From Syngnathus acus (Eukaryota > Chordata > Actinopteri > Syngnathiformes > Syngnathidae), in NCBI RefSeq assembly GCF_901709675.1, contig NC_051090.1, positions 7,085,842 to 7,149,841 on the forward strand: a stretch of DNA of 64,000 nucleotides, written 5' to 3'. Positions 1 through 11,758 of the stretch are shown piece after piece. Each line of letters opens with the position of its first letter. Position 1 is the first letter of the stretch. A model generated the notes under the pieces. That model searched no databases, was not told where the DNA came from, and saw only the letters and a list, made by a program, of their open reading frames with translations. A program made the position numbers and the translations under genes.

Positions 1-592
1 AAAAAAAACATATTTGTAACCTCACATTTGAACTAAAAATGGATGCGGCATGCCTCACTATGAAATGGTAGAACTATATAAACTTTTCTAATCAACAATG
101 AAAGATAAGGGTCATGAGGAAAAAAGTGATTTCTTCTTGTCTGTGATTTCTGTGGGCAAAAGTTTTCAACAGAAGTTTACACAACTGAATCTTACTGTGT
201 TCCTCAATCCAATCATTATGCTGCATATTCCAAAACGCCACCTTAGCATCTGTGTCGTATAAATAATACAAGCGAATATGTTTCTCGGCACAGCTCATCA
301 CCCATGAGTTGACCTTCCCATACGGGGAAGTCTTTAGAGAGCCGACTTGCGGGACCTCCTGATTGATCCCAGCGCAGAGCAAGTTCTTTCAAAGTCGTCT
401 TGCTCTGAGGCAGCCGTAAACACGCTGGGGTAATCACAGTTGGAAAATTCAAAGTTTAACATTTAAAGAGAACGGGGGGAAAAAAACCTCAAGGAGCCCA
501 GTCCGCCATGTGTTAACGATCGATTCCTTGCATCCGAGGGTCACTGACGTCACCACTGAACTTGTTTTCTGTTTTTTTGTTTTTGCTGACAG
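1..592 (+). other. PEX5L intron (partial, no exon seen)
   Basis: This is AT-rich sequence upstream of the first recognisable PEX5L exon. No coding exon, RNA gene or clear repeat was found. It ends in a pyrimidine-rich tract and AG acceptor at 591-592, so it is read as an intron of the same gene. Confidence 0.7.
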
Positions 593-3500
593 GGTTACTA
601 CTTCCACACAGATAATCCCTATAAGGACTTGCCTAATGCGTTTGATGAGGGGTTGAAGAAGTCTCGAGAAGGAGACTTGCCAAATGCGGTGCTTATGCTG
701 GAAGCGGCTGTCTTGCAAGACCCTCACGATTCCGAGGTGAATGCAGTCATGAAAGCACGCACTGAGGCTGAACGATTTTGAGAAATAATGAAATAATCTA
801 TCGTATTTATGCTTTACAATGATGATTGCACAGGTCAACTGGACTGTGGCAAGTGCCAACAAAAAGCGCCGACTCGTGCTGAGAGAAACCATAAAGAAAA
901 AAAAGCCTCAGTGGCAACCAGCTGTGCGAGGCAGATTTTGTTCTCAGAGGACACGGGCTTGAACGCTGATTGCCTAGAATTTCCTCCACCTTCTTGAATT
1001 GTTTACTGTAACAAAAAGGCCTACCGTATTTTCCGGACTATTAGGCGCACCTAAAAACCTAACATTTTCTCAAAAGCCGACAGTGCGCCTTATAGTCCGG
1101 TGCGCCTTATATATGGACCAAATTCCTAAATTTAAACTGGCCCCAAGCATTGTGACATGAAATCAATCATAAGTCGAGACTCAAGACTATGAATCATGAA
1201 TCAAAAAGACTATGGATAATTATTTTGTGATTATAAAGTAATTTGTTGCGTCTGAAGTTGAAATAAAAAAGATAAAATGGAGAATGATTTGATTTGGATT
1301 AAAAATCTGACGTGATGCATTAATGGTGCGCCTTATAGTCCGGTGCGGTAACTTGCCTGTACTGACAATTTCCATTTGACCAGTGAGGAAAATCTTTGGT
1401 CATTTCATTTTATTCGCCTTCTTCTTTTCATATAGTCAGGAGTGACCTCTTTGCAGGTTGAAAGAGCAAAGCCTTTGCATAAAGCCCTTTTGGTATCCCC
1501 AAGAATATACAGAAATGTGCCAATTTTTACAGAGGAAGGATAATCCCTCTGTGTATGGAACTAATACGATTCCAAAATTCCACCTGGGGTGCTTAGTCGC
1601 TCGTTGCCTCACTCCAAAGACCTCTGAGAAATTATTTCTCTCCTTATTTAAGACAGCAGGACCAAAAAAAAAAAGACATGCGCAGAGATTAGTTTTAGTA
1701 TTAACTGATTATAACATGAGGTTTTACAGAGAGAATTTTATAATCTCACTTTATGGATTTAAAATTAATCAGTCTGCCCTCTAGTGTTTATTTGGGAAAC
1801 TTACTGTACATATTTTACATATAGCACGTATTCAAAGTTTGTATCTAATTAAAGTTTTTGGGGCAGAATGACAAAGTATTGGTAGACTTTAGGGTTCTCC
1901 TCATTATTATATTCTCTCCTTATTGCTTCTCTGCAGGCTTGGCAAGTGCTCGGGACCACTCAGGCCGAAAATGAGAATGAGCAGGCAGCGATTGTCTCCC
2001 TACAGAGGTAAATAAATAAATAAATAAAAGATGCATCTGTTAATAGTGTCGAAGTAAAATTAACAACACAGTTCAAATATTTCATTCAGTGTAAACTTTT
2101 CTTTGCAATCGAACACAAAAAATACTTTCCCAAGTAAACGTGATTACTCAAGAGACTGTTTTTGCACTTAATCTCGCAGACAGTTATTAGTCAAATATGA
2201 GTCGCTTCAGTCCACATTGTGTTGTTGTTATATAACAACTGCCATCTGTCTGCACAATATTTTGGTATGAAGTCAGATTAGATATTTTACCTGGCTTTAG
2301 TCCTGTTGGAGCCCCCACTGGCAGCACTTTGGATGCTACGCATAAAATAATTATTCTGTTTGTAAATTTTTAAATTTACTTCAAAGCAATTAAATTGGTT
2401 TCTGTACTTATTATAAAAAGAAAGATAATTTGTGTGCAAGGGGATTTGAGTGTTCTGACTTTATGTAACCCTCACCTTTGATTCACTGGGGTGAAATAAT
2501 TTACTATGAGATTAACAGAGATTAAGACTGGCACATGAGTTTATCTTGCTAAATCTTAGTTTTGGCTTCTCTCTTATTCTAAACTAATCCATCACGTACA
2601 TCCAAAACAACTCAGCTTCATCTGGTTTACTCTTGTCACAAACAACAACACTTTCTAAGCACGCTAATCCAAAAACAGATCTATGCATGCAATTTCACCC
2701 GCTTCCCGTCTTCATTCAGGTGTTTGGAGCTCCACCCCAACAATCTCACGGCCCTCATGGCCTTGGCGGTGAGTCTGACCAACACGGGTATGCGTTACGA
2801 AGCCTGCGAGGCTTTGCTCCGCTGGCTGCGGCACAATCCGAAATACAAACACCTCCTGAAAGGCAAAAACCAACTTGCGGGATCCCCAAACTCCCAGCGC
2901 AGGATGTCCCAGGCGCCCAACGTTGGCAGGCATGAAAGGTAAACAAAATGGTGGGCTGTTATGTTTTGGAGTGTAGGTTCACTTTTTAGGTTTTTTTTTT
3001 TTACCCACTTCTTGAAAATTGGTTCAACTGCCAAAAATGTGACCCAATAAACTGCTGACCAACAGAATGTCACATTATATATTTATCACGTGTTCTACAA
3101 GCTCATTTATTTAACTCTGACATTCATTAAGTGCGTCAAAGCACTAGAACCCGCCAGCTCTGTGAGCCAGAGCTGGTGCTGGCATTCTTTCACTATCTTG
3201 ACAAGTGTGCCCTCTTCGCCAGACCACTCTCAATCCCTGCTTTAGGGGGAGACGCTTCTATCTTAAGCTTTTAAAATGAAGGTTTTAAGCTTTGAACATC
3301 AGATAAAAAAAGGCTTAATTCTTCTCCCGAGGAAAAGAAACACTCTATCAAATCATTAATCGTCTAGTCAAAGTGAAGAGATACAGGTACATCCCAATTA
3401 CCGTGATGTTTCTGCTAATCCATGTGGAATCTTCCCTATTCTCTTTTTTCTTCTGCTCACTCCATCTTTCTCCTTTAACCCTGCTGGTTAACTGCTCTTG

Positions 3501-5584
3501 GCAATTATCCACTCCATCTCCCAAGCATTTGTAATGCCCGACCTCATCTGGGAAAAAAAATGACCTTCAATGACAAGAAGGGATTATTTGTTTTCTTCCA
3601 ACAACACTGTCACTGCCGCCCTAACGCTGATATAAACATGACCACAGCTCCGTGCTACCCGAGGTCAAGGAACTCTTCTTGGAGGCAGTCCAGCACAACT
3701 CGGACACCGTTGACCCGGACTTGCAGACGGGCCTCGGGGTGCTTTACAACCTCAGCAGCGAGTTCAACAAGGCGGTGGATGCTTTCAACACGGCCTTGTC
3801 AGTGCGGCCTGAGGTATTGCCGCTACACAAACTCACTCACTTGAGGAAAGACAGGATTGTGACTTTAGATAGGTGATACTCTAGCCCAGATTTGGCTTTT
3901 TATGTTAAATTCAATGTCTCCACTCAGAATACATTATTGGAATTTATTTGTAAGATTCAGTATTACCGTATTTTTTGCACTATAATGCGCACCTAAAAAC
4001 CTCCAATATTCTTGAAAGCCGACGGTGCGCCTTATAATCCGGTGCGCCTTATAGTGCGGAAAATACGGTAGTCAACAATGTATTCAAAGCACCCCCTCTA
4101 CAGTCACACATTTTTTGTTTTGTTTTCAAATGTTGTTAGAATATCAGGGCATCAAGATGATGCCAGAGATTAGACGGAAAAAAAGCTGAGTATTTCCATT
4201 TAGAAAGTGAACATTTTCAGAGACTCTCGCAAACATGGATGCAGATATTTGAAAGGCTGACCTTCAAACTACAAAAAAAAACCGATTTGCACAGAAGCAT
4301 CTATAGAGAGAACTCCTCTCTCAGTTTTGTACACATACACATGCAAAGGTAAAATGTCATGTTCACACAAAGGTGAAGATGTCATCAAAGCATTAAATCA
4401 GCCTAATTCTTACAGCATGTGACACAAAGTGTTCATCTCTCATTCACATACTAAAACAGAGACAAAAACATCAATGTGTGTGACGATTCGCAAACTTTAT
4501 CGATGTCTTTGCATCCCCTTGATGCAAATGAGCGTCTGTCCTCCCCCACCATGTCCCAGGTCGGCATGAACATTACTCACCGTTAAATCCAACCTCCCAA
4601 ATTTGACTTGGTAATATCTGCCCCCCTGCTGCAAAACTAACTGAACACAAAGGAAGATAATTATATCCCCACTGCAAGGCTCAACCTTAGATAAAGGGCC
4701 CCTGTACTGCCGTTGACCATGACCTCTGTGTGTGTGTGTGCATGTGTGTGTGCGTGCCTCCAGGTGGCAAACAAGCACAAGGACACCCTGAGTGATGTAA
4801 CTGAGCTCTCCTTAAATTACCCTTGTTAGTTGAGCCAGGAGCTGAAGTTCACGTTTTGTCATTTTTTTCATCGCAAAAAAACAGGCCGCTTATTTTGTTG
4901 CAAAGCAGATAATTCAGTTCTAAGAGCTTAAAAGATTTTTATTTAACCCAGGATTACTTGCTGTGGAACCGGCTAGGGGCAACTCTGGCAAATGGGGACC
5001 GAAGCGAGGAGGCGGTGGAGGCGTACACAAGAGCTTTGGAGCTGCAGCCGGGATTTATCAGGTCTCGCTATAACCTGGGAATCAGCTGCATTAACCTCGG
5101 AGCACACAGGTGAGTGAGTGCAATTGCTATTTGGGGGGTCGGGGGGAGTTTGAATTAGACAACTTCTGTAGAAGTAATCAAATATGACCACACTCATCGA
5201 CTATATGCCCAGATCGTTATTAAAAACACCACAGACTCAGGAGTGACCACACTGAAGGTCCAGCCCAACAGAACAATAAAAACAGACACGGATAATATTG
5301 AACCCGTTATGGCTTGGAGAATCAAACGTCATCATGTTGAGGCAGCCCAATTAAACTAGAGTGAATGCATTTATTTCCCCAGAGAAGCGGCCAGCAACTT
5401 CCTGACAGCCCTCAGTCTTCAGCGGAAAAGCCGGAGTCGACAGCAGTCCCACCAGGTCATGTCCGGAAACATCTGGGCCGCTCTCAGGATAGCTTTGTCC
5501 ATGATGGACCAGCCTGAACTCTTCCAGGCTGCAAACATCGGTGACCTGGATCTTCTCATGAAAGCCTTTAACTTAGACATATGA
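593..5584 (+). CDS. pex5l: PEX5L / TRIP8b, 3' part (TPR domain to stop)
   Basis: PEX5-related protein (TRIP8b), a cytosolic TPR adaptor that binds HCN channel C-termini and tunes their trafficking and gating in neurons. Six exons are read: 593-736, 1937-2007, 2720-2938, 3648-3813, 4952-5109 and 5383-5584. They join in frame to 319 codons plus TGA; the N-terminal half lies left of the window. The first exon opens [14 protein letters not shown], then come TPR repeats with motifs such as [35 protein letters not shown] and [16 protein letters not shown]. The C-terminal block ([20 protein letters not shown], ending LDI) is typical of PEX5L and unlike PEX5. The gene is tail to tail with USP13, as in human 3q26.33. 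The paralogue PEX5 was considered and rejected on the C-terminus and the synteny. Confidence 0.95.
1022..1350. mobile_element. TA-flanked palindromic MITE, copy 1
   Basis: Starts with TACCGTATTTTCCGGACTAT and carries the family signature GCGCACCTAAAAACC. Its right half has GGTGCGCCTTATAGTCCGG and ends in CGGTA, but the terminal AAAATA block seen in copies 2 and 3 is missing. The AT-rich middle (about 1121-1323) separates the arms. It lies in a PEX5L intron. No transposase is encoded, so this is a non-autonomous element; the TA-bounded inverted repeats suggest Tc1/mariner-type mobilisation, which is an inference. Confidence 0.7.
3964..4070. mobile_element. TA-flanked palindromic MITE, copy 2 (compact)
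   Basis: A 107-bp near-palindrome. The left end TACCGTATTTTTTGCACTAT mirrors the right end ATAGTGCGGAAAATACGGTA. Between them are GCGCACCTAAAAACC and GGTGCGCCTTATA. It is the shortest and most complete copy in the window and folds as one hairpin. It lies in a PEX5L intron. Confidence 0.75.
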
Positions 5585-8567
5585 GGAATAGTAAGGTAGT
5601 GACAACTGTTGTTCCTCCTCTTTCGTCTAGCCAGTAGCTCAAAGCCCAAAGCGGACACATCAGAATGCATCAGATGTAAGGCTGGAGATTTTCCGTTTCT
5701 TTGTATGCACGTCGTCCACCCCAATTAACTTGGAGCTGTTCTGAGGACAGGTTCTTCCAAGTGACTGCTTTGTGACGGATTTGCACAGCACCCCGAAGAG
5801 CACAAGGGTGGGCGAAGATTGTACGAGCAATGCCTTAGAGAATTTTGTCAATTAAAAACGGGCTCAGTCATTGGAACAGAGCTGAACCGGGAGTGATCTC
5901 ACAGAGGGAACGTCATGTACAGTTTGCTGTTTGCACACAACTGACGAGATTTTGGGAAAACAAAGCTTTCGCTCAGAAAGACTCACGGGTGGATTCAGTG
6001 AGCAAATGAAAACAACTGCACCATATATCCTGAAGTTCACATTTCTCTTGCCGGCTTGGAATAATGCTCCCGCATGACTTTTCAAAATGTTTCCCTTTTT
6101 GCACTTGAGACAAACCGGTAACCTCCTCAGTCCAAGTGGAATGTGCAAGCCAGGTTGTGTTAAGCCTTACTCAAAAGCATGCCGACAAGATTTATTGATA
6201 CTATTTTTATGGCAACACAAAAACACTAAGCCATTGCATCCTATATATTATATTACCAGACCAATTTCACTTTCTTTGATTTATTGCTATCTTCTGACTT
6301 GGATTCTGTCTTTTTCTCATTTGCCTGAACCTGTTCTTTTTTTCAATCTTTGCTCAATTTAATGTAATGATGGTTTTCTGCTGAGCATCAATTTTGAAGA
6401 AAAAAAGATTCATCACTCCGTACAGTGTTTCAGCTTCTAAACCTTTAAACCTTTTCTTTATATTCAGGCATCATCCAACTTTTCCAAGCAGTGCAGTTCA
6501 GGTTTAGGTTTGGAGATGGTACTGCTTGGTGGGAATTATTTTAGTTAAAAAGAAATAGCATGGTTATGAATCCAGAAAAGTCAAATACCCGACATTCCAT
6601 GTCCTCTGCAGCACTATTGTTTGAAAGTCACTCTGTGACTTTTATTTTCAGTCAATTGGACTAAATGATAACCTTCCATCTGCCTTCCTTTACGTTTAGC
6701 CCAACACTTGGCTATTTAACAGGCGTGGCAGCGACCCTGCCAAGCTGAAGATGTGGAGGTCTGATTCTATGCAAAAGGTCATATTTCATGTTTATCGGAC
6801 CTTAGAAAAATGCTAAGAATGCTATCAGGGGAAGCCAGAGCTCAGTTATTATTCTTTCCAATCATACAGCAGTGTGGTCGTGGGTTGAATAAGGACAAGG
6901 ATTTCATTAGGAAATCGGTGCGAGACAACAACAGGAGATAAACCCAAATCTGAAGATAAAGGCAACACAATTCATTTTGTAGCCTGGTGTGCCACGTTGT
7001 GTTACATGGCAGTGTCATCTTTGTCCTTGTTTGCACCAAAAATATCAGAATTACATCAACGCCGTCCTGCTGATTTTCTGTTTGAATTCATGCGGGCTAC
7101 CTTTTGTCAAAGAACAGGAAATTTCACTAATAACATTGTAATAATAACATCAGTTAACTTTCATGGCAGTAAAAAGTGTGTTGTTTTTTTTTTGCTCGCA
7201 CCAGCTTCTTTGCTCAACATTAATTAAATGTATTTATTATTTAATTAAATTAATTAAAATTAATACCTAAATATCTGTTTTGCTTTTTAAAATGTTAAAC
7301 TTTTCTTTTTTTTTTTTGGATGCAGCTACGCCAGCCCTCACTTTGAACCGCCAATGTTGAGTGAACATTTTTGATCGGGCTATGTCGTTTCTACATCCTG
7401 CAAAATCATTTAAACTAGTTTTGTTGTGCAGATGCGTTTGAACGTATGTAATAATAGTCTTTTGAACATACAGATAAAGTCGTTGGAGTAGATAGACAAA
7501 GCTCTCCGAACGTATTTGATAAAGCCATTCAAGCGTATTGGTAAAACATAGGCTAAAAGCTAAAAACGTTTTTCCCCATAATGCAACATATTTTTTCCAA
7601 TGACGCCGTGGGCTTTTGTCCAATTGCCAATGTTACGTTTTTACATGTATTTATATTCTGTGCATGCTGCTACAGCATATACAGCCAAAACAAGTCAGGG
7701 GCGGAAAGTAGTTTGTGTGTGAAGAAAAAATTATAGTCGGGCGAGACCACCAGAGATGGTTTTATGATCCCCAAAAAATATTTTGTAATGTTTTTTTTCC
7801 ACCCACTGTCCTTGTTAATTCAATGTTACACTTAAATGAGGCCACATGGCAGAATGGCTTTGGACGAGTCTTTTGTGCCTCTGCGTCACAGCTGGCCACC
7901 AGATCTGTTTGTTTTCATTGGCCTCCTCCACACTGTCCTAAATGCTGACATTGCCAGGTGCCCACACGACCGCCAGGCTTGTTGGACAAAGCAGGACCAG
8001 TACAAGCCTCCAAATAACTTTTTTTTTCTTCAATAGACAGCAGTCATTTAGAAACACCACCTGTTCATGCAACTGTGTATCAAAACTGAAACAATGATGT
8101 CGGTTTCCAAATGTACAAAATCCTAAATCTAGTTTTCTGATAGAGGTTTGCAGGCCTCTACTGTTTTTGCTTGAAATGAAGAAATTATTTTTTTAAAGAA
8201 ACCTTCGATGGCATACTGTATTGCATTGAGTGTCGGTAGAAGCGACTCGTTGAAGCCTCTCAGGTGAATTCTCATAAAGCATGCTCCTGAGAAACAAAAC
8301 GAGCTTGAGCGCATGCCCGATCCTTTTACATTGAGTTTGTATGCATGGGCAACGTGGAAATGCTTTCTTTTAGTCCGAGTAACAGCATATATGACATTTC
8401 ATTGAGATATGTTTGCAATTTAAAAACTGCAAAAAAGTGCATATACATACTACATCTATATACTGTAAAATGCTTTGGTTAGAATGAAACAGCTAATAAA
8501 CAAAACAAAACACTATGAAGCTCACTAGTATGTTACTAGGAATTTTAGAATTACCGTATGACTTGAC

Positions 8568-8984
8568 TACTGATAACGTTTTTTACGAACCCCAACCATT
8601 AGAGCGATATAGTATCTCCTCAAATATGTTTTAATCCTTGAAATTATTCATGATTATTAATAAATAAACTCTTGCAATTTGGCCCAAATATTTAATTTGG
8701 GTATGAATTCAAATCCTTTATTTTTTTTGTCCTCCTTTCATTACCATTAGATGTGCAATTTGATATTTTTGCAAAATTGATTAAATTTCACAACCATTTT
8801 ATCTCACTGACCTATTTACCCATGTGATGAATTAGTCACCAAATTATTGGGCTCGATTTAATTCAATAATCATTATCTTGCCTTATGATGATCAAAAAAC
8901 TATAAATGTGCCTCAACATCTTTCAAGTTCTTCTAAGTTTTTGTCAAAGGTATAAATGGTTGGGGTTCGTAAGAGTTATCGGTA
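8568..8984. mobile_element. MITE with about 33-bp imperfect terminal inverted repeats
   Basis: The left arm TACTGATAACG...TTACGAACCCCAACCATT (8568-8600) pairs with the right arm AAATGGTTGGGGTTCGTAAG...TTATCGGTA (8954-8984). The whole is about 417 bp with an AT-rich interior and no open frame. TA at both edges could be the target duplication. It sits inside the PEX5L 3'UTR. The family is not recognised. Confidence 0.7.
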
Positions 8985-9201
8985 TTTTTTACTTCACTGA
9001 AGTGTACAAAAGTCATTTTTGTATTTTGTTGAGCTATGCATTTGACATGTATGAAGGACATTGAAATGATACGCTTTAATCAATAATACGCTTTAAACAA
9101 TCCATTTAGTTCAACACTGTAATGCATATTACTCTCCCTGTATAATCACAATGACCGCATTAGAACCTTTAAAATGAACATTATGAAAGTAATCTTTTCA
9201 A

Positions 9202-9207
9202 AATAAA
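9202..9207 (+). terminator. pex5l: Probable PEX5L poly(A) signal
   Basis: AATAAA followed about 25-35 bases later by a GT-rich run. It lies about 165 bases from the oppositely oriented USP13 signal, so the two transcripts end very close together. Confidence 0.5.
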
Positions 9208-9370
9208 CTGTTGTGATACAAATTCCATACAGATGTGCCTTTGTGTTCTTGAAGAGAAAAACTGCAAATAAGCGATTGGCGTGGGAGTTGATTAATATTC
9301 AACTCACTTGTTTTCATGCAAGATAATGCCAAACACTGGCCAACAAAGGACAAGAGTGGACAAAGTGTTG

Positions 9371-9376
9371 TTTATT
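9371..9376 (-). terminator. usp13: Probable USP13 poly(A) signal
   Basis: TTTATT on the plus strand (AATAAA on the minus strand), the furthest-downstream convincing signal for USP13 before the convergent PEX5L transcript. Confidence 0.5.
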
Positions 9377-10008
9377 AAATTACCCAAACATCGTAAGTAA
9401 ATAGTGCCAATGAACATATTGGCATGACTATTCACGTACGGCTAAGCCATATCTGGATAAATGCATACATTTCAAAAGTCAAGGTAAAACAATCTCTTAA
9501 GGAAAACTGAATCGGCACAAATCTGTTTCCAAAAAAAGGCAACAGAGAACCACTTGAACATTTAGTTACATGAAAAGAAAGCCCAGCAAAGTATAATCTT
9601 ACAATGCAAATAACTCAAATGTTTAGTGCACATACTAACAGTGGAGACAAACTAAACCCTATTTTGAACAACAGCTGGAAGGGAAAGCTCAGACAGAATG
9701 TACACGCACGTTAACATAATCGGCTGCTTGGAGATTAACAGAATATTACCTGACAACAGAAGCTAAGAAGACATTCACCACTCGACACCTTGGAGATGAC
9801 GTCACCGGGCGGCCACTGATCCACGTGACAACCAACCATGTGACACAAATGCCAGACTTGCATAGAGATGCTTGATCAGTTCCTCACTGCCGGGGGAATT
9901 ACCCAGATTTTTACGTTGGACTGCATTTAAACTTGCTCATGGACTTTGTAGGCACGGCATTATTGAAGGGAAGCACCGCTGAAATCTTATATTGGCCCTT
10001 AACCAACC

Positions 10009-10315
10009 AGCTCAGTGGCCTAGTGGTAGAGTGTCCGCCCTGACACTGGAAGGTTGTGGGTTCAAACCCTGGCCGGGTCATACCAAAGACTATAAAAATG
10101 GGACCCATTGCCTCCCTGCTTGGCACTCAGCATTAAGGGTTGGAATTGGGGGGTTAGATCACCAAACGATTCCCGAGCGCGGCACCGCTGCTGCTCCCCT
10201 CTCCCCCAGGGGATGGATCAAAATCCCACGGGGATGGGTTAAATGCAGAGGACAAATTTCACCACACCCAGATGTGTGTGTGAGTGACGATCATTGGGAC
10301 TTTAACTTTAACTTA
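10009..10315 (+). repeat. tRNA-derived SINE, near full length
   Basis: The head has a pol III A-box-like stretch (TGGCCTAGTGGTAGAG, about 10016-10031) and a B-box (GGTTCAAACCC, 10059-10069). It is followed by a body seen in many teleost genomes (GGATGGATCAAAATCCCACG, GGTTAAATGCAGAGGACAAA). The tail is a short TTTAACTTTAACTT repeat. It is antisense to USP13 within the 3'UTR. It is a SINE and not a tRNA gene, because a full cloverleaf 3' half is absent. Confidence 0.85.
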
Positions 10316-11758
10316 AGGAGAGACGTCAGTAACCTGAGATGCTATACTGACTGATATTGTGATAATAGGCTTTCCTCTTGGGAAATATGAATATCAAGTT
10401 TTAAATATGACTGTAGGTTAAAAATCAGCAGAACTCGCTTTAAGGATGAGACACTTTCCTTGAGGGGGCCAAGGACAACACTTGAAATAAATCTTGAAAA
10501 AACAGAGAAAAGAAATCACTATATGCTCCCCCCCAAATCAGAAAGTCAAACTCAAGCGGAGGAAATACGGTCGGTGTACATTGAACCCCCACATAATCAT
10601 GGTTCAGCCTGGAAAATTACCATATTGGTAAACTATCGGAGTTAGTTGAGGAGTTTTTTTTGACACAAGTCATGCTTTGCTGCCACCTTGTGGCATCAAT
10701 AGGTAATTACAAACCGTTTTGGTATAGGGCGTCCAATCTTTTCGAGTGTTACCTTGAGCGTATTAAAACCAACAGATGTTTTGAGTTATTGTTTGAATTT
10801 TTACATTCAGGTCTATACAATCCAGTAGGTTTGGTTGTACTGCATATGTCTTGGGACATAAACACTGATGATGATATGCATAGATGAATCAAATAAAAAA
10901 AATATTGCAGGCAGAAGAAAACATTCTTTTTTGTGTACTGCAGTGGCATTGGCTTAATCCGTTACAAAGGACCCAAAGTGAAGTTGCAAGGACCTCAACA
11001 TCACTTATAGTTTCTCTCTTGGACTGGAGTTGATATTTTAAACAATCACATTCACTTCCGACTCTGCTTGTGTTTGGGGTGCAAAATACTTTTGTTGCAA
11101 AAAAGTGCTTTCAGTGAAGAAAAATCCTTCCATTTTGAAAACTCTTACAGTGCTGGCTTTTTGTTACTAAACGTGACACAATAGCAAATTAAATTGGGTT
11201 AGTGTTGAGCTATTATAAATCCACAAAGAAGAAATTCTTTCTCCAGTGTCCGAATATTTATCAATTTCAAAGATGGGGGAAAAATTATACTATATATTCC
11301 GATTCCGAAATAAACAAAATAAATGAACTAATTGCACATTTTTGACATCTCAAAACGTGATGGCGTTAAAGCTCTGGCAGTATCTTTACTTATTACAATA
11401 CATATACAAAATGTACCTTTTGGAAAATACTGACATTATCTGAAAGCAGAGGTACCAGTGGGATAAGATGTTGCATTACGTTTTGGGCACCAAACATTGC
11501 ACATGTCCCTCTGTTGTGACTGTAGACAACAACAAGCACATTGAAACTCAACAGAACAAAACGCTAGTATAAGAGCACATGACTTTCCCTTTGTGAACAG
11601 AGTTGCTCCTCACTGACCTCATGGTTAAGGCGGGTAGATGGTGTGAGGTGGCGGTTCCATGGTTACCACTGAGGTTGTGGGTACTGTTGGGAGCCATTCT
11701 CCCAGGTGGATGGATGACTGTGGTTCATTGGTTTAAGGGGAGATGATGGATGATCACC

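Larger units (their letters stand above)
5585..9230 (+). other. pex5l: PEX5L 3'UTR (about 3.6 kb)
   Basis: Non-coding AT-rich sequence after the PEX5L stop. It runs to an AATAAA at 9202-9207 followed by a GT-rich stretch near 9235, which is taken as the poly(A) site. It contains the MITE at 8568-8984. Shorter alternative ends (for example AATAAA near 8495) cannot be excluded. No other gene was seen here. Confidence 0.55.
9360..11758 (-). other. usp13: USP13 3'UTR (about 2.4 kb)
   Basis: Non-coding sequence between the USP13 stop (11759-11761) and the minus-strand AATAAA at 9371-9376. It contains a tRNA-derived SINE inserted antisense at 10009-10315. Only short spurious open frames occur. Confidence 0.55.

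Noticed and set aside
449-892. 147-codon minus-strand open frame
   Set aside because: It lies antisense over the PEX5L exon 593-736 and has no recognisable protein features.
593-5584. PEX5 rather than PEX5L
   Set aside because: The C-terminal segment and the USP13/NDUFB5 neighbourhood fit PEX5L; PEX5 belongs to the paralogous USP5/GNB3 region.
10009-10085. Possible tRNA gene
   Set aside because: A and B boxes are present, but the sequence continues into a typical SINE body and lacks a complete cloverleaf.
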